From Rhodocyclaceae bacterium (GTDB lineage Bacteria; Pseudomonadota; Gammaproteobacteria; Burkholderiales; Rhodocyclaceae): a stretch of DNA of 15,319 bases. Each line of letters begins with the position of its first letter. The stretch's first letter is position 1. Under the pieces are notes generated by a model. That model made no database searches. It was not told where the DNA came from and worked only from the letters and a program-made list of their open reading frames with translations. The translations under genes were made by a program, and so were the position numbers. Location: NCBI GenBank assembly GCA_025361105.1, contig JANYAW010000225.1:1-15319 (forward strand), in the 5' to 3' direction. Below, piece by piece: positions 1 through 7,681 of this stretch.

Positions 1-90
1 GCCTAATGTGCGGTTGGTCGCTTTGTGCTCCGTCTTGTTACTAGCCTTCCGTAAAGTGGCGACATCGTTAGCCACAAACCGGAGCGCGCC

Positions 91-375
91 ATGAACCAAC
101 CGAACGAAATCACCTACAAAAACACCCTGTACGCCGCCACCGCACTGTTTGTGTTCCTGATGTGTGCGGCCACCAGTTCGCTTAGTTTTGAACACCGTGG
201 TCCCGAACATCGCGTTAAATCCGAAGTCACGTTGCCGACTACTGCCAGCGAGATTGAACCCATTACACATATTGGCCGATTTGTTGTCACGCCGTCAGGC
301 GCGCACTTCGTCAGCGCATCGGCGACGAGCCAAGTCGAACTAGCACCAAGAGCAAAACTTCAAGGCGCACTATGA
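91..375 (+). CDS. Small single-span membrane protein, first gene of the kinase/regulator operon
   Basis: A 94-residue protein that I do not recognise. Residues about 13-32 form one hydrophobic segment (LYAATALFVFLMCAATSS), so it is either a membrane-anchored protein with a C-terminal tail of about 60 residues outside the cytoplasm or a poorly cleaved secreted protein. The start is supported by GGAG at 81-84, six bases before ATG. Its stop overlaps the ATG of the histidine kinase gene (ATGA at 372-375), which implies translational coupling. By position it could be an accessory or sensing partner of the kinase, but no domain supports this. No clear promoter is visible in the 90 bases before it; a weak GTGGC/GCCAC inverted repeat lies at 56-75. 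Confidence 0.65.
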   Translation: MNQPNEITYKNTLYAATALFVFLMCAATSSLSFEHRGPEHRVKSEVTLPTTASEIEPITHIGRFVVTPSGAHFVSASATSQVELAPRAKLQGAL

Positions 376-1628
376 TGGCCACTTCCTCCTTTCAAGACAC
401 AGCAAGCACCATGCAAAAAGCTTTTTCGCGCGCGGCCGATTTCCTCGCACGCCTATCCTTTTGGCGGTTCATCGGCTTGTGTTTTTTGTTGATGATTACC
501 GCTGGAATGTTTGAAAGCTTCTTTGTCCGCGACAAGCCACGCGCGCCTGTTGTACATATCCGCAAGGCGCCGAAAACCCTCGACGCACCGGTTACGCCAC
601 CTGCTGCGCCAGCGATTGCGCAAACACCCGCTGCGCCAGTACCCCCCGCGTCACCAGTTGGTGCTGGTGACACGCCGTCAAACGATGCCACCAAGAAGAC
701 AGATAAGTCCGACGGCGACATACACATCAAAATAAATGAAACCGGCATCGACATCAAAGGTGCCGACAAACTCGCCGATCGTATCGAAAAGCGCATCGAC
801 GACGAAGACGCGCGGCAAGCCTTGGCAGACGGTACGGTCAATGTCAATCTTAGTCGCAACTCTGTCTCGATTCCGCAATTGGCGTTCTTTTCGATATTGC
901 TGATGTTCATCATCCGCTTTATCGCCAACTCAAAATTGCGTGCCGAATCCAAAGCCGCTGATGCCATTGAAGCCGCCGATCACGCCGCACTCTCGCAACA
1001 GTTGGCCGAAGCAAAATTGCAGGCCATGCAGGCGCAAGTCGAGCCACATTTTTTGTTCAACACGCTGGCTGCGGTCGAACATTTAATCGAGACCGATTCG
1101 CCTCGTGCGGCGAAGATGCAGCGCAACTTGATCGGCTACTTGCGCTCGGTCATGCCTAACCTGCGTCAGCGCGATTCGACGCTGCGCCGCGAAGTGGAAA
1201 TCTGCCGCAATTATTTGGAAATACTCAAAGTACGTATGGAAGACAGGCTCGATGTAGTGTTTGATATTCCGCAAGGATTGGAGTCCGCCAATTTGCCGCC
1301 ACTGATCTTGCAGTCCCTCGTCGAAAACGCGATTCAGCATGGCTTGGAACCCAAAGCCGAAGGCGGGCAAATCAAAATCAAGGCGGAAATTGTCGACGGA
1401 CACTTGGCCATCATCGTTGCCGATACGGGCGTGGGCTTCGCACCCAAATCCGGCACCTCGCGCGGCGGTGTCGGCCTCACCAATATTCGCGAACGTCTCG
1501 CAGCGATGTTCGACAAACGCGGACAACTCATCATCACGCCAAATACACCCTGCGGTACACAAGTTAGAATCGAAATACCTTATTCGGTCAGCGACAGCGT
1601 AAACGACACCCCGGTTGCCAATAACTAA
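372..1628 (+). CDS. LytS/AlgZ-type sensor histidine kinase
   Basis: A 418-residue membrane histidine kinase of the His_kinase (LytS/YehU/AlgZ) family that should phosphorylate the response regulator encoded 2 bp downstream. Residues about 31-50 and 168-187 are membrane segments. Between them lies an extracytoplasmic stretch of about 115 residues: a Pro/Ala-rich linker (65-98) followed by an acidic/basic segment without a known sensor fold. The catalytic part has the H-box QVEPHFLFNTL with likely phospho-acceptor His226, the N-box LVENAIQHGLEP with Asn319, a G-box DTGVGF at 351-356 and a second glycine loop GGVGLTNIRERL at 365-376. The PHFLFN motif is the family signature. ATG372 overlaps the preceding stop; a second ATG at 375 is possible. 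Residues 95-103 (PVGAGDTPS) are encoded by a copy of the dispersed REP-like repeat. The stimulus is unknown. Confidence 0.93.
   Translation: MMATSSFQDTASTMQKAFSRAADFLARLSFWRFIGLCFLLMITAGMFESFFVRDKPRAPVVHIRKAPKTLDAPVTPPAAPAIAQTPAAPVPPASPVGAGDTPSNDATKKTDKSDGDIHIKINETGIDIKGADKLADRIEKRIDDEDARQALADGTVNVNLSRNSVSIPQLAFFSILLMFIIRFIANSKLRAESKAADAIEAADHAALSQQLAEAKLQAMQAQVEPHFLFNTLAAVEHLIETDSPRAAKMQRNLIGYLRSVMPNLRQRDSTLRREVEICRNYLEILKVRMEDRLDVVFDIPQGLESANLPPLILQSLVENAIQHGLEPKAEGGQIKIKAEIVDGHLAIIVADTGVGFAPKSGTSRGGVGLTNIRERLAAMFDKRGQLIITPNTPCGTQVRIEIPYSVSDSVNDTPVANN
654..680 (+). repeat. REP-like element copy A, inside the kinase gene
   Basis: Core CCAG-TTGGTG-CTGG followed by TGACACGCCGTCA. With flanking bases it forms a perfect hairpin: GTCACCAG (650-657), six-base loop, CTGGTGAC (664-671). 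It is read in frame as PVGAGDTPS within the Pro-rich linker of the kinase, a place likely to tolerate insertions. It shares an unbroken 21-base identity with copy B (5784-5804, opposite strand). Confidence 0.8.
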
Positions 1629-1630
1629 TC

Positions 1631-2398
1631 ATGACCACTGCACTGATCGCCGACGACGAACGCTTGATGCGCGAACAACTTGCAGGTCGCCTCGCCGTAA
1701 CGTGGCCTGAACTTGAAATCGTCGCGCAGGCGGTCAACGGCAAAGACGCGGTGAAACTGGCCGACGAGACCAAGCCACAAATCGCCTTCCTCGACATCCG
1801 CATGCCGGGTCTATCCGGCATCGAAGTCGCCGCGCAACTCGATGAAAATATCCATATTGTCTTCGTCACCGCTTACGACGAATACGCCATTGATGCCTTT
1901 GATCGTGGCGCACTTGATTACTTGCTCAAGCCGGTTGATCCGGAGCGCTTGGCGCGTACAGTCAGCCGTTTGAAATCGGCGATTGAACGCAACATCACCG
2001 TTCCGCGCGAAGGAGAAATATGGGCGAGTTTGATGGAGAAACTGTCAGGCACACAAAAAGCACCAGCGAGCGGTTACTTACAGTGGATACAAGCATCCGT
2101 CGGTGAGCGCCTGGAATTCATCGCGACTAATGAAGTGTTGTTTTTCCAAGCCGCCGACAAATACACTCGCGTAGTCCGCGGCAACGGCGAAGCGCTAATC
2201 CGCAAACCAATTTACGAACTGGTCGGCGAACTCGACCCCGAACAGTTCTGGCAGATACATCGTTCAAGTTTGGTCAACGTCAAGGCCATCAACGATGTCA
2301 CACGTGATGTGCGCGGCCATTTGATGATTCGCCTAAAAGGCTGCGATGAACGTGTTGAAGTCAGTCGGAGCTATTCGCATCGGTTCAAGCAGATGTAA
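1631..2398 (+). CDS. LytTR-family response regulator (LytR/AlgR type)
   Basis: A 255-residue cytoplasmic DNA-binding regulator, presumably phosphorylated by the kinase encoded immediately upstream (2-bp gap). The receiver domain (about 1-120) shows the acidic pair Asp8/Asp9, the phosphorylation site Asp55 in FLDIRMPG, Thr80 and Lys100 in YLLKPVDPERL. The C-terminal part (about 148-255) is a LytTR domain, recognisable from NEVLFFQAADKYTRVV, FWQIHRSSLVNVKAI and the ending VEVSRSYSHRFKQ. LytTR proteins typically bind paired direct repeats in promoters. The target promoters are not identifiable here; the divergent-end neighbour, a TonB receptor, is convergent and separated by a bidirectional terminator, so co-transcription is excluded. 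Length and domain order are normal for the family. Confidence 0.95.
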   Translation: MTTALIADDERLMREQLAGRLAVTWPELEIVAQAVNGKDAVKLADETKPQIAFLDIRMPGLSGIEVAAQLDENIHIVFVTAYDEYAIDAFDRGALDYLLKPVDPERLARTVSRLKSAIERNITVPREGEIWASLMEKLSGTQKAPASGYLQWIQASVGERLEFIATNEVLFFQAADKYTRVVRGNGEALIRKPIYELVGELDPEQFWQIHRSSLVNVKAINDVTRDVRGHLMIRLKGCDERVEVSRSYSHRFKQM

Positions 2399-2439
2399 GG
2401 TACCCCTGCTTGTCCGCCAGCCAATAGACACAGGCTGAC

Positions 2440-2473
2440 AAAAAAAGAGGCGGACAAGTCCGCCTCTTTTTTT
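2440..2473. terminator. Bidirectional Rho-independent terminator between convergent genes
   Basis: A perfect inverted repeat: A-tract plus GAGGCGGAC (2440-2455), two-base loop AA, then GTCCGCCTC plus T-tract (2458-2473). The T run on each strand follows the stem in that direction, so it can stop both the regulator operon (plus) and the TonB receptor gene (minus). Upstream, CTTGTCCGCC (2409-2418) is complementary to GGCGGACAAG (2449-2458) and could compete with the terminator stem on the plus-strand transcript. Confidence 0.92.
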
Positions 2474-2534
2474 GTTGCTTTTGCTATTCCGCTATCCCGT
2501 TATCAAAACCGGAATCGCGGAACTTGGTTGGTAA

Positions 2535-5513
2535 TTACTTGAACTTGTAATTTGCCGAGAAGGTGAAATAGCGACCAAGGTTGTTGTGCAAACCTGAGTT
2601 ATAGCCGTCCAACGCCGTTGCACTACCGTTTGTTGTTGGTTGGTACGGGGCTTTGGTGTCCAAAATATTTTGAACAGTTACGCCAACCGTCAAGTCCTTA
2701 ATGCCGCTGTAGGAGTAGCCAAGATCATAAGTCGTCCAAGCGGGAACGGTACAGTCAGGGTGATAGGTCACATAAAGCTGACGACCGTTGTTCTGGCCGC
2801 CAACAACAGCATTGGCAGCACCCAATACAGAGCGACCAGTCACAGCATCAAAGTTCGTCCCGCCGTAATGACAAGTTGAGCCTGAATACTCCTTAGGAAT
2901 CGTCCCATCGTAGCGACGAATTTCCGAAATCGAACTCACGTAATTCACGGCACCCGTGAATTGATGCCCACCCTGCTCCAAAGAAGATTCGAAACGGAGT
3001 TTGACACGTGGAATGTCACCAACTGAAGTCGCCCAATCTGACAGCCCACCATTAGTGCCTACAACGTTGTAGGTAGGTAATCCCACTATCTCTTCACGGA
3101 GATATTTCAATTGGTAAGTACCGCGCAGCCTTGAGGTTAATTTACCCCACTCGCCCAAGGAAGCACGAACTTTGAGCTCCAAATCAATGCCACTTACTTC
3201 AGTGCTACCCTGGTTAGACCACGGCAAAGAAACTGCCAGTAAGGGTCCTGTCCCAGCAACACCATTCAAGAGCAACGCAGGATTGGTATCCCGCGTCAAC
3301 GCACTTGGAGGATAGCGATCCGGGTGATCGATTACATCCTGCGCCGAACCCAATGCCACTTCACCAACCTTACGAATCTTGTACCAATCGACCAGCAAGT
3401 CTATGTTGCTAGTTGGCGAGTATATGAATCCGAGCGAGTAACTCTTCGATTTTTCCGGCTTCAAATCAGGGTTCTGACCACCAACGCCGGAGACACTCTT
3501 GGAACAGTCAGCAGTAGTAGCACCACCCGGTTTTGGTGTAACGCCGTCCTCTTCGCATCGAAGCGGATCAACCAATCCATTGATGAAAAACTGCGCGCCA
3601 CCCGGAGAGACTTGTGACACCGCTGGTGCGCGGAAACCTTCAGCATAAGCACCACGGAAGGCAAGCCCGTCAACAACTGTCCACTTCGCGCCAACTTTCG
3701 GTACAAAGTTAGTTTTGATACCAGGATAGGAATCGAAACGACCCGCAAAATCCATCTCATAATTCGTCAAGAATGGGGTACGGAATTCAAAAAACGCTGA
3801 CTTCACCTTTCGACTGCCATCGATTATGGTGTTCGATAGCCCAAGAATCTGACCGGCGGCATTTTTTGGATCAGGATCAATGTGAATGCTCTCCTCGCGG
3901 AATTCGAAACCAGTCGCGAAGCCAATAGGACCACCAGGTAAGGCACCAAACTCCGTAGTAATTTTGCCGTCGTACTGCAGGATTTCGGCGTACGCCTTGT
4001 TGGTCAGAGCTGGGCTTAAAGTTGGATCTGACGCAATGGATGCAAGCGTCCGATTATTTGCTGGTATAGGGTTTTCGAAAGCCTGACGCAACGTTGGGAG
4101 ATAGAGAAAACCGTAGCTGGTCTCGGTGCGTTCAGTGCGATTCCACAATACTGCAGTTTCCCAATCCCAAGTTCCAACCGTACCTTTTAGTCCGGCAAGC
4201 CCACGATACTGTTCGTTTCTCAACTGAGTGCCGCCCGGGAAGTTTTCAAAACGCAACCTGACCGCAGCAGCGCGCGGCACGGCATCACCGTTAAACGGAT
4301 TATCGGGGTGGCCGATCGGCAAGATTGCCTGGAACGGGAGGGCAAGCCCACCAACCAAAAAGTTATTTACCGGCGCTGTGCCGGCAATGGTACGTGACGA
4401 CGCTCGGTAAGTCCGATCTGATCTGCTAAACCCCGCCTCGGCAAATCCTGTCACGTCGCCGGTGATTCTGACGGTACCACGACTAATGAAGCTGGTATCT
4501 TCGCCTTTGGTCTGTGCATCAATGTCGGCTTCACCGTCATAGTTACAAAACGTGCGGTCATAGGTGAATGCCGACGCCGCGATACCGTAACGAGCTGCAT
4601 TACCGTTCGCAGAGCTCGCTGTCAGCAATCGATTGGCGGGACAAGTTGCCGTATTGATGACGACGTTTGTAAGTGATGGGGCGCTTTGGAACGATTTACT
4701 GCCCACGGCACCAATTTCTTTTAAGAACACAGCCTGATTGGAGATGCTGCTGAAAAACGGATTCAACCGTAAATTGATCGCGGCGTACTGATCAGCCTGA
4801 ATGTCGTTCGACCCGTTTTTTAACGAGGTTGCATCGCGCTGAGTGAAATCAGCGCTGACCAATATGTTGAAACCGTCAGTCTTAAAGTCGCCAAAGCCTG
4901 CCGTGATAGTGGCAGTACGTTTTGCAAACTCGCCATCGTCATTCGCGCCCACTCGGACACCCGCTTCCATCCCTCGGTAGTCGTTTTTTGTGATGAAGTT
5001 GATAACCCCACCGATTGCATCGGAACCATACACGGCAGATGCGCCATCCTTAAAAATTTCAACACGCTCAATCGCCGAGACAGGAATTGAATTCAAGTCA
5101 TACAAGGTCGACGTGCCGTTGTTCGGATTAGCGTATGCCGATGGCGTCATGCGGCGGCCATTCAACAAAATCAAGGTCGAGGTAGCACCAAGTGCGCGCA
5201 ACGAAGCTGTCGCGACACCGCGCGAAAAGCCGTTCTGGCCGGGGGTGTCGTTGTATCCGTCAGCTCCGATGGAAGGAACCATCTTCATCAACTCCAGAAC
5301 TGTCTTGGCACCACTAGCCTTGATGTCGGCTGCAGTAATCGTTTCAATCGGTGACGTACCTTCTTTCGCGGAGCGTTTAATGTTCGAACCTGTTACGGTC
5401 ACGCGCTCGGCGGCGGGGTCAGTAGTAGCCGATGTTTGCGCCTGAACGCTGGTTACCAGCAGTCCTAGCACGCTAGCAACTGCCACCGCCACTTGTGTTT
5501 TTTTGAACTTCAT
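2535..5513 (-). CDS. TonB-dependent outer-membrane receptor
   Basis: A 992-residue outer-membrane active-transport receptor. Residues 1-25 are a signal peptide (MKFKKTQVAVAV... VQA, cleavage near AQA-Q). ERVTVTGSNI at 36-45 resembles a TonB-box region. The plug domain spans about 55-180 with the usual LRALGATSTLILLNGRR, VSAIERVEIFKDGASAVYGS and DAIGGVINFITK segments. The rest is the beta-barrel, including the late motif FRGAYAEGFRAPA and the ending YFTFSANYKFK. The length (about 1000) matches the large Oar/xanthomonad-style receptors that often import oligosaccharides or peptides, but the ligand cannot be read from sequence. Several cysteines in predicted loops (ATCP, TFCN, RCEE, DCSK, CHYG, DCTV) could form disulfides. 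AGGAG (5519-5523 region) precedes ATG5513 by about six bases. Its terminator is the shared hairpin at 2440-2473. Proximity to dpp makes peptide-related uptake a possible but unproven role. Confidence 0.94.
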   Translation of the reverse strand: MKFKKTQVAVAVASVLGLLVTSVQAQTSATTDPAAERVTVTGSNIKRSAKEGTSPIETITAADIKASGAKTVLELMKMVPSIGADGYNDTPGQNGFSRGVATASLRALGATSTLILLNGRRMTPSAYANPNNGTSTLYDLNSIPVSAIERVEIFKDGASAVYGSDAIGGVINFITKNDYRGMEAGVRVGANDDGEFAKRTATITAGFGDFKTDGFNILVSADFTQRDATSLKNGSNDIQADQYAAINLRLNPFFSSISNQAVFLKEIGAVGSKSFQSAPSLTNVVINTATCPANRLLTASSANGNAARYGIAASAFTYDRTFCNYDGEADIDAQTKGEDTSFISRGTVRITGDVTGFAEAGFSRSDRTYRASSRTIAGTAPVNNFLVGGLALPFQAILPIGHPDNPFNGDAVPRAAAVRLRFENFPGGTQLRNEQYRGLAGLKGTVGTWDWETAVLWNRTERTETSYGFLYLPTLRQAFENPIPANNRTLASIASDPTLSPALTNKAYAEILQYDGKITTEFGALPGGPIGFATGFEFREESIHIDPDPKNAAGQILGLSNTIIDGSRKVKSAFFEFRTPFLTNYEMDFAGRFDSYPGIKTNFVPKVGAKWTVVDGLAFRGAYAEGFRAPAVSQVSPGGAQFFINGLVDPLRCEEDGVTPKPGGATTADCSKSVSGVGGQNPDLKPEKSKSYSLGFIYSPTSNIDLLVDWYKIRKVGEVALGSAQDVIDHPDRYPPSALTRDTNPALLLNGVAGTGPLLAVSLPWSNQGSTEVSGIDLELKVRASLGEWGKLTSRLRGTYQLKYLREEIVGLPTYNVVGTNGGLSDWATSVGDIPRVKLRFESSLEQGGHQFTGAVNYVSSISEIRRYDGTIPKEYSGSTCHYGGTNFDAVTGRSVLGAANAVVGGQNNGRQLYVTYHPDCTVPAWTTYDLGYSYSGIKDLTVGVTVQNILDTKAPYQPTTNGSATALDGYNSGLHNNLGRYFTFSANYKFK

Positions 5514-5561
5514 CTGTTGCTCCTAAGTTTCACTTCCACGAACTTGTGATTCATGCAAAGT

Positions 5562-5721
5562 GGGTTACAAAAAAGAATCCCGCGTTCGATTGGAACGGGG
5601 AATGGAATAACTGTAACAGCTTGGTTATCACTTTGTAACGCTTGGTAAGCAGTTTTACAACCAATCGCGCTGGGTGTTGTAAAAAAACTGCAATATGCGA
5701 AATCCAGCTCCGGGTTACAAA
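5562..5721 (-). promoter_or_regulatory. Upstream region of the TonB receptor with repeated TTGTAAC-type boxes
   Basis: The 343-bp space 5514-5856 holds no gene. It contains repeated boxes: GGGTTACAAA at 5712-5721 and GGGTTACAA at 5562-5570 (same orientation), TGTAAC at 5612-5617, TTTGTAAC at 5632-5639, TTTTACAA at 5653-5660 and TTGTAAAA at 5677-5684. GCAGTTTTACAAC (5649-5661) and GTTGT-A7-CTGC (5676-5691) form an imperfect inverted repeat. The spacing suggests operators for a regulator of the receptor gene. I could not find a convincing -35/-10 pair, and the regulator is unknown. Confidence 0.4.
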
Positions 5722-5777
5722 GTTTTGGGGAACTTTTGTACGGGCCAAAGGGTGCGGTGGCACACAGACAACTTCTG

Positions 5778-5819
5778 AAAAAAACGGCGTGTCACCAGCA
5801 CCAAAGGCAACACGCCGTT
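5778..5819 (-). terminator. Rho-independent terminator of dppA, built from REP-like copy B
   Basis: On the minus strand, AACGGCGTGT (5819-5810), a 17-base loop, ACACGCCGTT (5792-5783), then a run of seven T (A-tract 5778-5784 on plus). It lies 37 bp beyond the dppA stop. Bases 5784-5804 are a perfect 21-base match, in reverse, to the TTGGTGCTGG/TGACACGCCGT core of the repeat at 654-680, so one arm and the loop of the terminator derive from, or became, the dispersed element. Confidence 0.85.
5784..5804 (-). repeat. REP-like element copy B
   Basis: Minus-strand copy of the dispersed element, 21 bases identical to copy A. It lacks the left CCAG arm (TTTGG in place of CAGTTGG); instead its ACACGCCGTT tail pairs with an added AACGGCGTGT to form the dppA terminator. 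Confidence 0.75.
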
Positions 5820-5856
5820 CTTTCCGGCTGAAACGAGTGAGGAATTACGCTTTGAT

Positions 5857-7476
5857 TTACTCTTTGATATCTACCCCGTAAAACGTATGTCGGCCGAACG
5901 GGCTTTGTTTGAAGTCGATGACTTCGGTGCGCATCGGCGTGAGTTGCACGGCGTGGGCAATGGAAAACCACGGCGCTTGATCCTTGAAAATTGTTTGAGC
6001 TTTTTCGTAGAGCTTGGTGCGCTCGGCTTGATCAGTGATTGCGACGGCTTTCTTGATGAGATCTTCAAAAGGTTTGTAACACCATTTGGTCACGTTGCCA
6101 CCGCCTGGTTTAGCGGCATCACAGCCGAGTTGCGTGGTCAAAAAATTATCCGGGTCGCCGTTGTCGCCGGTCCAGCCCATCATGCCGGTTTGATGTTCGC
6201 CGTTTTGCATACGTTTGCGATATTCGCCCCATTCGAAACTCTTGATTTCAACCGTCACACCGACTTTGGCCAAATCGGCTTGCATCAACTCGGCGATGCG
6301 TCTTGCATTGGGGTTGTAGGGACGTTGCACCGGCATCGCCCACATGTCGGTTTTGAAACCATTGGCGAAACCAGCGGCGGCGAGTAGTTTCTTGGCGCCT
6401 TCGGGGTCGTAAACATCATCTTTGGTGGCGTTGTTGTACGACCATTGCGTCGGTGGAATCGGGTTTTTCGCCGCAATGCCGGTGGACAAATAAACTGCAT
6501 CGATGATGGATTTCTTGTTGATTGCCATGCTCACCGCACGGCGCACACGCACATCGTCGAAAGGTTTCTTGGTGACGTTGTAAGCGAGGAAACCGATATT
6601 CAGTCCGGGCTGCTCCATTACCTTGATGCCTGGCGTTTTGCGCATGGTGTCAAGATCGGCCGGCGTGGGATACGGCATGACATGGCATTCGCCTTTTTGC
6701 AGCTTGGCCCAACGTACCGAGGCATCGGGTGTGATGGCGAAAATCAGATCGTCAATTTTGGCTTTCCCTGCGTAATACTCGGGGAAAGCTTTGAATCGAA
6801 TGATGGCATCTTTTTGATATTGAACCAGCATGAACGCACCGGTGCCAACGGGTTCCTGATCAAGCTTTTCTGGCGTCCCGGCTTTCAACATTGCATCGGC
6901 ATATTCTTTGGATTGCACGCCGGCGTATTCCATGGCGAGATTGGCAAGGAACGGCGCAGCTTGGCTTTTAAGCGTGATTTTGACGGTGTAGTCGTCAACT
7001 TTCTCGACCGACTTGAGCAAATCCGGCATGCCCATATCGTTGAAATAGGAATGATTGGGGCTGGTGACCTTGAAGTAGGGATTGCTCTCTTTCCATTGTC
7101 GGTCGAAGGCAAACATGATGTCGTCGGCATTGAAGTCACGCGTCGGTTTGAAGTTTTTGTTGCTGTGCCACTTCACCCCTTTACGCAGAAAAAATGTGTA
7201 CTCCTTGCCGTCTTTAGAAATCGTCCAACGTTCGGCGAGCCCCGGGCCTACCTTGGTGCCACCACGCTCGAATTCAACGATGCGACTGTAAATCTGGCTA
7301 TTCACATCAAACGAAGTGCCGGTAGTGTTAATGCCTGGATAGAAATTTTCCGGACTGCCTTCGGAGCAAAAGACCAGGGTTTTGGCAGCGGCGTTGCTTA
7401 CCGAAAACGCAGCGGGAATTGCTAGCGTGCAGAGCAACGCAATTTTTGTTTTGCTGGTGATTGCAGTCATCTTCAT
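5857..7476 (-). CDS. dppA: Dipeptide ABC transporter periplasmic binding protein
   Basis: A 539-residue periplasmic solute-binding protein (SBP family 5) that should deliver dipeptides to DppBCDF. An N-terminal signal peptide (about 1-31, ending SNAAA-K) precedes TLVFCSEGSPENFYPG, which matches the DppA mature start. Other DppA-like stretches include LRKGVKWHSNKNFKPTR, TPDASVRWAKLQKGEC, LWAMPVQRPYNPNARR-type sequence and EWGEYRKRMQNGEHQ followed by MMGWTGDNGDPDNF, where the family binds the peptide amino terminus. Length equals E. coli DppA. AAGGAG lies only two to three bases before ATG7476 but about eight bases before the in-frame ATG7470, so translation probably starts at 7470 (protein begins MTAITSKTK). 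The gene is last in the cluster, not first as in enterics, and is separated from dppF by 205 bp with repeats, so it may have its own promoter. A terminator follows at 5778-5819. Confidence 0.96.
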   Translation of the reverse strand: MKMTAITSKTKIALLCTLAIPAAFSVSNAAAKTLVFCSEGSPENFYPGINTTGTSFDVNSQIYSRIVEFERGGTKVGPGLAERWTISKDGKEYTFFLRKGVKWHSNKNFKPTRDFNADDIMFAFDRQWKESNPYFKVTSPNHSYFNDMGMPDLLKSVEKVDDYTVKITLKSQAAPFLANLAMEYAGVQSKEYADAMLKAGTPEKLDQEPVGTGAFMLVQYQKDAIIRFKAFPEYYAGKAKIDDLIFAITPDASVRWAKLQKGECHVMPYPTPADLDTMRKTPGIKVMEQPGLNIGFLAYNVTKKPFDDVRVRRAVSMAINKKSIIDAVYLSTGIAAKNPIPPTQWSYNNATKDDVYDPEGAKKLLAAAGFANGFKTDMWAMPVQRPYNPNARRIAELMQADLAKVGVTVEIKSFEWGEYRKRMQNGEHQTGMMGWTGDNGDPDNFLTTQLGCDAAKPGGGNVTKWCYKPFEDLIKKAVAITDQAERTKLYEKAQTIFKDQAPWFSIAHAVQLTPMRTEVIDFKQSPFGRHTFYGVDIKE

Positions 7477-7498
7477 AACTCCTTCAAGTAGAAAATTC

Positions 7499-7526
7499 GC
7501 CAGTTGGTGCTGGCGACACGCCGTTA
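7499..7526 (+). repeat. REP-like element copy C, in the dppF-dppA spacer
   Basis: GCCAGTTGGTGCTGG followed by CGACACGCCGTTAG. Hairpin CGCCAG (7498-7503), loop TTGGTG, CTGGCG. Compared with copy A, the right arm changes CTGGTG to CTGGCG and the left arm changes CACCAG to CGCCAG, a compensatory pair that keeps the stem. It lies in the dppA leader, just upstream of the ribosome binding site. Confidence 0.8.
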
Positions 7527-7561
7527 GTAAATATCAAAATGCGGACTCGCGAAGCAAAAAT

Positions 7562-7668
7562 TCCTCCCCCTTCAAGGGAGGAGGTTAGGAGGGGGAACGG
7601 AAATACCCTCATGCGCAAACTTCCCCCATCCTCACCCCAACCCTCTCCTTGAAGGAGAGGGAGAAAAT
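7562..7668. repeat. Inverted pair of GGGAGAGG-type intergenic repeats (REPIN-like)
   Basis: The first unit (7562-7596) has a CCCTTCAAGGG centre with TCCTCC/GGAGG flanks, then GTTAGGAGGGGG. The second (7621-7668) is in opposite orientation: TTCCCCCATCCTCACCCCAA then a perfect hairpin CCCTCTCCTT-G-AAGGAGAGGG (7641-7661). The two units are complementary over most of their length, so a transcript through dppF-dppA could fold into one large structure. This kind of CCCTCTCC/CAAGG repeat is common between genes in beta- and gammaproteobacteria. Such structures can protect the 3' end of upstream mRNA or reduce read-through. The remainder of 7477-7681 shows no gene. Confidence 0.8.
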
Positions 7669-7681
7669 CAATTCACGAATC

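Noticed and set aside
283..297. GTTGTCACGCCGTCA resembling the tail of the REP-like element
   Set aside because: Only the tail half matches and there is no CCAG-TTGGTG-CTGG hairpin, so chance similarity is likely.
392..967. 191-residue minus-strand frame opposite the kinase gene
   Set aside because: Shadow frame through the Ala/Pro-rich linker; the composition explains its length.
4990..5445. 151-residue plus-strand frame opposite the TonB receptor plug domain
   Set aside because: Shadow of the conserved plug-coding sequence; no ribosome binding site or motif.
6445..7425. 326-residue open frame on the plus strand opposite dppA
   Set aside because: It is the antisense shadow of a gene with strong family-wide similarity; its translation has no recognisable domain.
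7562..7668. Possible CRISPR-like repeat array
   Set aside because: Only two units in inverted orientation with no regular spacers; it fits an intergenic palindromic repeat pair.
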